Part shown: positions 55,530-63,249 of the stretch, piece after piece | Layout: each line of letters begins with the position of its first letter | How positions within the stretch are numbered: the stretch's first letter is position 1 | From: Providencia rettgeri | Lineage (GTDB): Bacteria > Pseudomonadota > Gammaproteobacteria > Enterobacterales > Enterobacteriaceae | Direction of reading: 5' to 3' | NCBI GenBank assembly: GCA_900455085.1 | Contig: UGTZ01000001.1 | Location: forward strand, 3,130,501 to 3,194,500 | DNA: 64,000 nt | The notes under the pieces: generated by a model | Seen by the model: the letters and a program-made list of their open reading frames with translations, nothing else | Database searches by the model: none | Told to the model about the DNA's origin: nothing | Program-made: the position numbers and the translations under genes

Positions 55530-56287
55530 TTCCTTGCTTAGACGTCCGTGATGGGCAAGTGGTTAAAGGTGTCCAATTTCGTAATCACGAAATTATCGGT
55601 GATATTGTTCCATTAGCACAGCGTTATGCCCAAGAAGGTGCAGACGAACTGGTATTTTATGATATTACCGCCTCTTCTGATGGTCGAGTGGTAGATAAAA
55701 GCTGGGTTGCCAAAGTCGCTGAAGTGATTGATATTCCTTTTTGTGTTGCAGGTGGAATTAAAAGTGTCGATGATGCTGCACAAATTCTGTCTTTTGGCGC
55801 TGACAAAATTTCCATTAACTCCCCAGCATTATCCGACCCTACATTAATCAGCCGCTTAGCGGAGCGTTTTGGCGTACAATGCATCGTTGTCGGCATTGAC
55901 ACTTGGTTCGATGAAAGTACGGGTGAATATCTCGTTTACCAATTTACCGGTGATGAAAAACGTACCACACAAACTACGTGGAAAACCCTTGATTGGGTAA
56001 AAGAAGTTCAACAACGTGGCGCGGGTGAAATTGTGTTAAATATGATGAACCAAGATGGTGTTCGTCAAGGGTATGACCTACAGCAACTAAAAAAAGTTCG
56101 CGAAGTATGCCAAGTGCCATTGATTGCCTCAGGTGGTGCAGGCGAAAAAGTACATTTCCTTGATGCCTTCACTGACGCAAGCGTTGATGGTGCTTTAGCC
56201 GCTTCTGTATTTCATAAACAAATTATTAATATCGGTGACTTAAAACAATACCTAGCCGAAAATGGAGTTCAAATTAGAGTATGTTAA
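55511..56287 (+). CDS. hisF: Imidazole glycerol phosphate synthase cyclase subunit
   Basis: The 258-aa barrel uses HisH-derived ammonia to make imidazole glycerol phosphate and AICAR. It opens [20 protein letters not shown], with catalytic Asp in CLDVRDG and [17 protein letters not shown] near the end. Overlaps with hisA and hisI indicate coupled translation. Confidence 0.97.
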   Translation: [258 protein letters not shown]

Positions 56288-56892
56288 CCACAGAACAATC
56301 TAGCCAGCTTGCATGGCAAAAAGTCGATAACCTGATGCCTGTTATCGTGCAACACGCCGTTTCAGGTGATGTGCTAATGCTTGGGTATATGAACCCAGAA
56401 GCATTACAAGTCACTTTAGATAGCCGTAAAGTCACCTTTTTCTCTCGCACAAAACAACGTTTGTGGACAAAAGGCGAAACCTCTAATAATTTTTTAAATT
56501 TAGTGGATATCTACCCAGATTGTGACAGTGATACGTTGCTAGCTCTCGCACTGCCAGATGGCCCAACTTGCCATAACGGCACACAAAGCTGCTTCGCACC
56601 AGCACAAAGCGACTGGGGCTTTTTATTTGAGTTAGAAACGTTACTAAAAGAACGCAAAACTGCCTCTCCTGAAAGCTCCTATACCGCACGTTTATACGCT
56701 AGCGGGACTAAACGCATTGCGCAAAAAGTCGGTGAAGAAGGTGTTGAAACTGCATTGGCAGCCACCGTGAATGACCGCGCAGAATTGACCAATGAAGCCG
56801 CTGATTTGATGTACCACTTATTAGTCTTACTACAAGACCAAGAGCTGGATTTAAGCAAGATAATCAAACGGTTAAAAGAGCGTCATCAGTAA
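56281..56892 (+). CDS. hisI: Bifunctional phosphoribosyl-AMP cyclohydrolase/phosphoribosyl-ATP pyrophosphatase
   Basis: The 203-aa HisIE fusion performs steps 2 and 3 of histidine synthesis. The N-terminal cyclohydrolase has metal-binding VDIYPDCDSDTLLALALPDG and PTCHNGTQSCF. The C-terminal MazG-like pyrophosphatase has KVGEEGVETALAA and LTNEAADLMYHLLVLL. It overlaps the hisF end by 7 bp and closes the operon before a hairpin. Confidence 0.97.
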   Translation: MLTTEQSSQLAWQKVDNLMPVIVQHAVSGDVLMLGYMNPEALQVTLDSRKVTFFSRTKQRLWTKGETSNNFLNLVDIYPDCDSDTLLALALPDGPTCHNGTQSCFAPAQSDWGFLFELETLLKERKTASPESSYTARLYASGTKRIAQKVGEEGVETALAATVNDRAELTNEAADLMYHLLVLLQDQELDLSKIIKRLKERHQ

Positions 56893-56899
56893 ACAACAG

Positions 56900-56925
56900 G
56901 CTGCCAGTCTCACTGGCAGCTTTAT
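56900..56925 (+). terminator. Terminator of the his operon
   Basis: GCTGCCAGT (56900-56908) and ACTGGCAGC (56912-56920) form a perfect stem with a 3-nt loop, then TTTAT. Confidence 0.85.
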
Positions 56926-57131
56926 CATAGATGCAAGATGTGTTCAATTTGCTCGTGACTGAATAAATACCCAAGAATATTAGTAATAACAGACACAAAA
57001 TACATCTGATACTTATTTTTTAATATTTCACCTATTTTAACGCTTTAGCAGCCTTCGGCTCCAAGGTTGTATCTACTTCCAAACTTGTTATCATTCCCTG
57101 TTATTGATGTGGTTTTAAAGGGAAAAAAACA

Positions 57132-57629
57132 GTGTCTGAAAATTCTATTTTTATGCAACTCACACAATTACTTGATAAAAATAATGCCAAATATCGTGTG
57201 ATGGAACATTCCACTGCGGGGAAATCAGAAGAAGTGGCAAAAATACGTGGCACGCAACTTGGGCAAGGGGCAAAAGGATTAGTATGCCATGTCAAAGGAA
57301 ATGGTATACGCCAACACGTACTGGCAATTTTACCTGCCGATAAACAAGCTGATTTGAGTAAAATTGCCACAGCAATTGGCGGGACTCGTGCATCTTTAGC
57401 AAGCCCAAAAGAAGTCGATGAGCTCACTCAATGCGTATTTGGGGCTATTCCCCCCTTTAGCTTTCATCCCAATTTAAAATTAATTGCTGACCCGCTACTT
57501 TTTGAACGTTTTGAGGAACTCGCCTTTAATGCTGGTACATTAGAACGCTCTATTATTTTAAATACAGAAGATTATCAAAGAATAGCAGCGCCTAGTTTAG
57601 TTGAATTTATTCGCACAGAAGAAAATTAG
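57132..57629 (+). CDS. yeaK: YbaK-fold aminoacyl-tRNA deacylase, YeaK-like
   Basis: The 165-aa product matches E. coli YeaK (167 aa): EVAKIRGTQLGQGAKGLVC, GTRASLASPKEVDELTQCVFGA and IPPFSFHPNLKLIADPLLFE. YbaK-fold editing proteins hydrolyse mischarged tRNAs in trans; YeaK acts on Ser- and Thr-derived errors in vitro. The start is GTG at 57132 with AAAGGGA about 8 nt upstream. It lies alone between the his terminator and the convergent acetyltransferase gene. Confidence 0.9.
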   Translation: MSENSIFMQLTQLLDKNNAKYRVMEHSTAGKSEEVAKIRGTQLGQGAKGLVCHVKGNGIRQHVLAILPADKQADLSKIATAIGGTRASLASPKEVDELTQCVFGAIPPFSFHPNLKLIADPLLFERFEELAFNAGTLERSIILNTEDYQRIAAPSLVEFIRTEEN

Positions 57630-57634
57630 TTATA

Positions 57635-57666
57635 TGTAAAAAGGGAGATTCCACAGAATCCCCCTT
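57635..57666. terminator. Terminator between yeaK and the acetyltransferase gene
   Basis: AAGGGAGATTC and GAATCCCCCTT pair with one mismatch around CACA. On the minus strand TTTTT follows, fitting the acetyltransferase gene. Confidence 0.75.
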
Positions 57667-57683
57667 AACCTTAATAAGAAAAG

Positions 57684-58325
57684 CTAGCTAATCAATCGCT
57701 GGTCATATTTCTGGCTGGCATTTTTTAATGCCACAAAATCTGAGCTACAAATAAACCGCTTTAATGCGGTAAATTTTTCCTCCGACCAATCGTAGATTTT
57801 CAGTGCTAATAATTCAGTGATCACTTCAGGTGAAAAACGGTATTTAAGGGTTGTTGCAGGGTTCCCCCCAACAATGGAGTAAGGCTCGACATCTTTGATC
57901 ACTACACTATTAGCCGCAATTACAGCCCCTTCACCTATTTTAACTCCAGGCATAATAAAGGCACGCATGCCAACCCAGGCTCCATCACCAATCACTGTGT
58001 CGCCTTTTCCTACATAAGCTTCTTCAATAAATTCAAGAAAAGGATATAAGCAAAACCAATCCATTCGGTGAGTATGGTTCCCTCCCATTAATATCACAGC
58101 TTCGCTACCAATACAGACATAATCACCGATATAAAGTTGGTCAACATCCCATGCTAGCTGCCAATCTCGGCTTTGTTCGTCACCTTGTAAATAACGCACA
58201 ACTGACTGCTCAAAACCGCTATCCCAACAGCCGCTGTAATAACTATGCTTACCTTTAATATGGATATTGGGATTTTGTACGACCTCATGAAGTAGTTCGT
58301 ATTTTGACCAATGTTTTTGATTCAT
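57684..58325 (-). CDS. CatB-type (xenobiotic) O-acetyltransferase
   Basis: The 213-aa left-handed beta-helix acetyltransferase is closest in pattern to CatB/Vat enzymes. Visible: GKHSYYSGCWDSGFEQSVVR, VDQLYIGDYVCIGSEAVILM, MGGNHTHRMDWFCLYPF (His of HTHR aligns with the catalytic His of CatB) and GDTVIGDGAWVGMRAFIMPG. Members acetylate chloramphenicol or streptogramin A, but chromosomal homologues may have other substrates, so resistance is not certain. A 17-codon leader frame and two overlapping hairpins lie just upstream, suggesting regulated expression. Upstream sequence AAAAGG lies before the ATG. Confidence 0.88.
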   Translation of the reverse strand: MNQKHWSKYELLHEVVQNPNIHIKGKHSYYSGCWDSGFEQSVVRYLQGDEQSRDWQLAWDVDQLYIGDYVCIGSEAVILMGGNHTHRMDWFCLYPFLEFIEEAYVGKGDTVIGDGAWVGMRAFIMPGVKIGEGAVIAANSVVIKDVEPYSIVGGNPATTLKYRFSPEVITELLALKIYDWSEEKFTALKRFICSSDFVALKNASQKYDQRLIS

Positions 58326-58356
58326 GGCACTAAACCTTTTAATTCGTTTATATTTA

Positions 58357-58405
58357 CCATAGAACGCATTCTATGGTGATGTATTCGCGTTCAAAATACA
58401 TCACC
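58357..58405 (-). promoter_or_regulatory. Two mutually exclusive hairpins in the acetyltransferase leader
   Basis: Hairpin A: CCATAGAA (58357-58364) with TTCTATGG (58369-58376). Hairpin B: GGTGATGTAT (58375-58384) with ATACATCACC (58396-58405). They share two bases (58375-58376), so both cannot be fully formed. Hairpin A lies about 30 nt upstream of the acetyltransferase start; hairpin B overlaps the 3' end of the leader frame. No T-run follows either hairpin on the minus strand. Confidence 0.55.
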
Positions 58406-58444
58406 TTTAGCCACTCGGGGTTGTTTTAATAATGGATTCAACAT
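58391..58444 (-). CDS. Putative 17-residue leader peptide upstream of the acetyltransferase gene
   Basis: The minus strand has ATG at 58444, preceded by AGGATG-type sequence at about 8 nt, and encodes MLNPLLKQPRVAKGDVF then TGA. The last codons (Gly-Asp-Val) and the stop lie in the 5' arm and loop of hairpin B. The arrangement recalls drug-induced ribosome-stalling leaders known for other cat and erm genes. Expression is not shown by sequence alone. Confidence 0.35.
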   Translation of the reverse strand: MLNPLLKQPRVAKGDVF

Positions 58445-58657
58445 GTTATTCATCCTAACAAAACCGTTATTATTTAAATTACATGTATAAATAATATCAT
58501 AGAAAATAGTTTTCAAATAATTAATTAATAATTAATAGAAAATAAACGAATAGTATTTAAGACTAACTTTCAAATAAAAAACACATAATTAATAAATTTT
58601 ATTGTAAATTATATGAAAATTATTTCATAAAATTGTAAAATAGCAGGAAGATAATAA

Positions 58658-61600
58658 ATGATAGAGAAAAACGAAATAATCCAAAATATTATTAAGACCC
58701 CTCCTTTTAACTCATTAGCCTCCCCTTATTCAACAAGCTTGGAAAATAATATTTGTGAAATATTTCAAATATTAAATAATGAAAATAGCGAATCAAACGT
58801 GGAAATAATTTCCCATGAATATAAAACAAACAATCCGCTTATTCACTTAGATAGAAATGATGAAAAAGGCAGTAGTGGAATACGACCAGATAAAGCTATT
58901 TACTTTAATGAAAATAAGTTTATTGACCCAATAACACATAAAGAAATCAGTGATACAAGTGGTGAATTAAAGGGAAGCGTTTATTTTGCTCAAAACTCAA
59001 TTATTCCTGCTGTTAATCGAATTGAAGGAGATATACAACCAACATTAGTGCCTAATCGAAAAACCTTAATTATGTTTAAGCCACAACATAAAATCCCCGA
59101 TAACGAAGATGTTTATATAGAAATAACAGATAGTAAGGGAACAGGGTCATATATTAAAAAGCTTTCACCTCCATCAAAACTCCCCCAGCTATCCTATTTA
59201 AGCATTTATGAAACAAATCTAAGGCCTCGAGACTTTAAAAAACCTAGCTTTTTTGATTTAGAAGTCAGAAATGTAAATCAACTAAATAAGGTACTAGAAA
59301 GCCCCAACTATTTTAATCAACTTATTTCTAAAGCTGATAATATCAAATTTAATTTCAGTGGTATAAAATACGATAATTGGACTAAGCCTATTCATCTTAA
59401 CTCAAACCCAAAATACCGAGGCAAAAATATAGTTTTTTATAATAGTACCAATTCAAATATTATTATCAGATATAGTAATAAATATCATACAATAGAACAA
59501 AATCATTCTATCCAGTTTATTTGTGATAATAGCGGGAGGTGGCTAACAAAACCTGAAACCAAAAAACTAAAGGAACTGTCTGTGAGTAAAAAAATTCCTA
59601 AAACTTTTGATTATGAATTACATAATAAAGATAAGATAGAAAACTATGATATAGCGCTCCCCCTTTTGCTAAAAAGATACTCAAGTATAAAAATAAATAT
59701 TCACGATAATTCTGATGTAAAAAAAATTAAATTAACAAACAATAAACAATACGAATCAAAAATAATACAATTTTCCTCGGAGTCTATGGAGAAGAAAAAA
59801 ATTAATTTTAATAATAAGGAGATAACTTTAAAAAAAGGAGATTTTCTTTATTTTGTCTGCGATAAAAAAGGCATTTGGAGAAAATTGTCAATCAATACTG
59901 ATGCATCAAAACTGAGCTTAGGGAAAAGTTTCGAATATGATGAAGTCATAAATGAAAAAGAAAAACTAGAGCAAATGCAAGAAAATACTCAGTTTATGGA
60001 AAACTTACTATTACGAAATCAAAGACAAATCAGAATAGACATTAATGATGAAAACTGGGTTGATTCCATCAAATTACCAAATGGCAATCGTTATTGCTAT
60101 ATCACCTTTAATACAACGGCAAGTAAGAACACAAAGATTCATATTAATGGGACCTATTTAGAGCTAAAAAAAGGGGAACATCTCAATCTCGATTTTGTTA
60201 CTAAGACTAAGAAATGGAGAAATAACCCATTAATAGTCCTTCCTGAACATATGAATAATCTTGAATATATGGAGAATACTTGGTCAACAACAATTCCCGG
60301 TGAATATATTCAGCCTAATATAAAAATTGATTTTATACATAAAAATAAAATGGGGATCTTACCGAAGACCACGATAGGTGCACCAACGATGTTAAGATTA
60401 CATCTTTTGGATATTGGTATTTTTACTGAGCCGAGAGATAAATTCGATTTTAGGGATACTCCCGAGCTTAATCGGCAATATTATCAACAAATTCCAGCCT
60501 CAATACTCCTCGTAAACCGCTATGAATCAACACGGGTCGATCAATTTGTCTTCGGTGATGGAACGATTTTAAAAGAGGTTATTCCTGAAAATGGTGGTTG
60601 GCATGAAGAGTCAATTTCAAAAATAACTCGCTGGGCATATGGGGAAGGCATTCATATGGCGACGTCTGGTATTAATAGTTCACCAGATGATGGCCCCACC
60701 TTTGTACCAACCCCGCAAATAGTCGTCTATAACTCTGTTGGCCAATATCAAAATGGTAGGGTTATCCATGGGGGGATGGGTAGTTATACCGGTGGGCTAG
60801 CTTCTGTTGAGGATTCGATAGGCAATGAGTTTAGCCATGAATTAGGTCATAATTTTGATATTATTGACTTTTACGGTGGGCATACAGAACTTGGTATCCA
60901 TCGCCCTTCTCATCAGAAGAACTCAACGTGGGGCTGGGACGCGGATAACAATATGTTTATCCCAAATTTTGAACGGTCTGGGATAGCAGACCATGATGCA
61001 ATGAATGGTGGAAGCCCGAAAGATGAAAGCAATAATGCTTATTCACTTTATACGCCAAATACATTAGCCGCCATCCAACAGCGACTAGAAAAACTTCACG
61101 CTTTTAATAGTGATTCCTCAACGGGTTATCAAAAATGGAATTCTGAAACAAGCAAAATGGAAGATGCCTATTTAGAATTACCAAGCTTTCTCCAATTTAA
61201 TGTTCCAGTTAAAAATGGTGAAGATATCTCTCTATACAAATTATGTAAAGCACTCGAAAAGTACGATGTGCTAAAAATAAAATTAGGTAATGACTATCAT
61301 AGTAAAAATATACATTTACCTGACGCATCGTCTAGAAATGCGGAAGATACCATCATAATAGAAACTTGTACTGACTGGGATACGACTGTTCACCTTAATG
61401 GTGAAACTGAAAAAAATTAAGAAAAATGAAAAAATAACCTATATTTCCGATGGTAAGTCATGGGTTAAATCTCATCTCCATGGGTTACACAAAAAAACCA
61501 ATAAAACAAGATGTTCCCGTTATTACCGTACTCGGTTTTTATGATCCTGAAGGGCAAATTTTAGTCACCGATCCTGAAAAACAAAAATCAAACCATGTAC

Positions 61601-61887
61601 AAGATATTTTATATGGCTCTTCAGGCATGGTTTATAAAGACAATAAGAAGCTAGATTCTTGTTCTTCTTATTTGGAGTTCGATCTTGAAGATGGAACAAC
61701 GCGACAATACAAACTTCATGGTACCAATTTCAGAACATCTCATATGAACCGTTTTCATGTAAATATTGAGAGAGACTTAAAGCCCGTTAAAGTTAAAATT
61801 TTTATTAAAGGTGAGCTAAAAGAATCTAAAGATATTGAAATTAGAGAACTTAAATTACCCACGACCATTAATGGGCTAACCATTTAA
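58658..61887 (+). CDS. M66 (StcE-like) zinc metalloprotease with repeated beta modules (two +1 shifts)
   Basis: A7 runs at 61410-61416 and 61501-61507 each appear one base too long; correcting both joins the frames into 1075 aa. An StcE-type N-terminal region (about 100-190, GELKGSVYFAQNSIIPAVNR) is followed by three related modules (about 196-302, 316-411, 423-521; each ends like LKKGDFLYFVCDKKGIWRK). The M66 catalytic domain (about 525-840) has IGNEFSHELGHNFDIID (zinc His727, His731, catalytic Glu728) and Met-turn DHDAMNGGSP. A fourth module (about 843-945) and an StcE-like C-terminal domain (VLGFYDPEGQILV) end it. The third zinc position, His in StcE, is Asp737 here. No signal peptide is visible, unlike StcE. 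The start follows AGGAAG. The gene is AT-rich and likely acquired. StcE cleaves mucin-type glycoproteins; substrate here unknown. Confidence 0.85.
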
Positions 61888-61898
61888 ACCAATATGAA

Positions 61899-61926
61899 TA
61901 AGAGCAGGCTTATCGTCCTGCTCTTA
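61899..61926. terminator. Hairpin between the M66 protease and exporter genes
   Basis: TAAGAGCAGG (61899-61908) and CCTGCTCTTA (61917-61926) form a perfect 10-bp stem with an 8-nt loop between convergent genes. Confidence 0.75.
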
Positions 61927-61931
61927 CATCA

Positions 61932-63113
61932 TTAATGGGGCTCTGCTAACCTCAAACTGGCTTTTTTGGCAACTAAACCAAAAATACACCCAACCAACAT
62001 CACAATCGCCAGTGATAATTTCGGGGCGATTGGCAAACCAATGGCACATAACCCAAGAGCGGCTCCCCCGGTCATTTGTACAAAACCCACTAAGGCAGAT
62101 GCGGTACCCGCTTCATTACCAAAGGGTTCTAAAGCATAACTGGTTGCCGTTCCCATCATAAAGGCCAGCCCTGTACAAGCACAGGCGACAGGTAACATAT
62201 AGACTAACCAATGGCTTTGTATTTCTACCGGCAATACGACAAAACCTAGCAATAATCCTAAGCAACCAAATGCCATCATTAAACTACCCACTAATAAACA
62301 GGTTGGTCGCCCTATTTTATGAATAAAATAATTAGCAATATAACTGGCAAACATGATCCAAAAACCATTAATGCCGAATACAATAGAAAATGCTAGCGGA
62401 GATAACCGCGCATCCCCCATCAGCACTGTTGGTGCAAGTGACACATAAGTTAATGCCATCCCCATCGTGCCTGCATTCACTAAGGCAAAAATAATAAATT
62501 GATGATTTCCCAAAATTCGCCAATAGGTTTTCAGCGGAATAACCTTTGCTTTAGGTAAATTAACTGGGCGTGTTTCCGGTAAAAAAGCAACAATTAGCAC
62601 TAATATAACCAACGCATACAAAGCAAGAAACCAAAACGGTGCCCGCCAGCCCCATGCCTCTGCCAGCAAACCTCCAAGTAGCGGAGCTAATGCTGGAACA
62701 ATATTTAATGTTCCATTTAAGAAACCAAAAGCGCGAGCGGCTTCCGTACCATTCATCCGGTCACGTACACAACTAAATGCCACTACCGAAGTACAACAAA
62801 CCGCAACACCTTGCAATAAACGTGATGCAATAAATACAGTAGGTGTTGTTGCTACAATAGCAACACCTGCACCAATGATATATAACAGCATACCCGCAAT
62901 CGCGACAGGTTTTCGTCCATATCTATCGACTAATGGGCCCGAAATCAATTGCCCTAGCCCCAGAACAAGAATGAACAGTGCTATCGTTGACTGGATCACC
63001 GACTCACTGCTACCTAAATCCTTCGCAATATCAGGTATTGTTGGTAAATATAAATCAATCCCTAATGGACCAAGTAAGACTAATAAAAGTAATAAGATAA
63101 GAAAATTACGCAT
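61932..63113 (-). CDS. Bcr/CflA-type MFS drug exporter
   Basis: The 393-aa inner-membrane protein has about 12 helices. DHA1 exporter features: GPLGIDLYLPTIPDIAKDLG at helix 1, SGPLVDRYGRKPVAIAGM (motif A) and the C motif GFLNGTLNIVPALAPLLGGL. FLPETRP follows helix 6. Members expel chloramphenicol, bicyclomycin, sulfonamides and other compounds. Its nearness to a CatB-type enzyme is suggestive but they are not one operon. Relatives include MdtL and Bcr; I cannot assign a symbol. Confidence 0.88.
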   Translation of the reverse strand: MRNFLILLLLLVLLGPLGIDLYLPTIPDIAKDLGSSESVIQSTIALFILVLGLGQLISGPLVDRYGRKPVAIAGMLLYIIGAGVAIVATTPTVFIASRLLQGVAVCCTSVVAFSCVRDRMNGTEAARAFGFLNGTLNIVPALAPLLGGLLAEAWGWRAPFWFLALYALVILVLIVAFLPETRPVNLPKAKVIPLKTYWRILGNHQFIIFALVNAGTMGMALTYVSLAPTVLMGDARLSPLAFSIVFGINGFWIMFASYIANYFIHKIGRPTCLLVGSLMMAFGCLGLLLGFVVLPVEIQSHWLVYMLPVACACTGLAFMMGTATSYALEPFGNEAGTASALVGFVQMTGGAALGLCAIGLPIAPKLSLAIVMLVGCIFGLVAKKASLRLAEPH

Positions 63114-63194
63114 AAACCATGCCTAGACTCGATAAAATGTAATTTAGAAAATACTCATTGTTATAAATTAAACATTTTACGGTGCTTAAAAGTC

Positions 63195-63221
63195 AAAAAA
63201 GGCGCTAAACTTAGCGCCTTT
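63195..63221 (-). terminator. Terminator of gnd
   Basis: AAGGCGCTAA and TTAGCGCCTT (stem 63199-63220) form a strong hairpin; on the minus strand TTTTTT follows (A-run 63195-63200). It is about 30 bp after the gnd stop. Confidence 0.9.
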
Positions 63222-63249
63222 CATGTCATCAACAATCAATGATGACGGG

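Larger units (their letters stand above)
58326..58657. other. Divergent region between the acetyltransferase and M66 protease genes
   Basis: The left third carries the acetyltransferase leader (hairpins at 58357-58405, leader frame 58391-58444). The right part is extremely AT-rich up to the M66 protease start, with AGGAAG about 8 nt before its ATG. The two upstream regions are back to back. Confidence 0.6.

Noticed and set aside
61450..61887. Separate 145-aa gene after the M66 protease
   Set aside because: It matches the StcE C-terminal region and joins the protease after two one-base corrections; no ribosome-binding site of its own.
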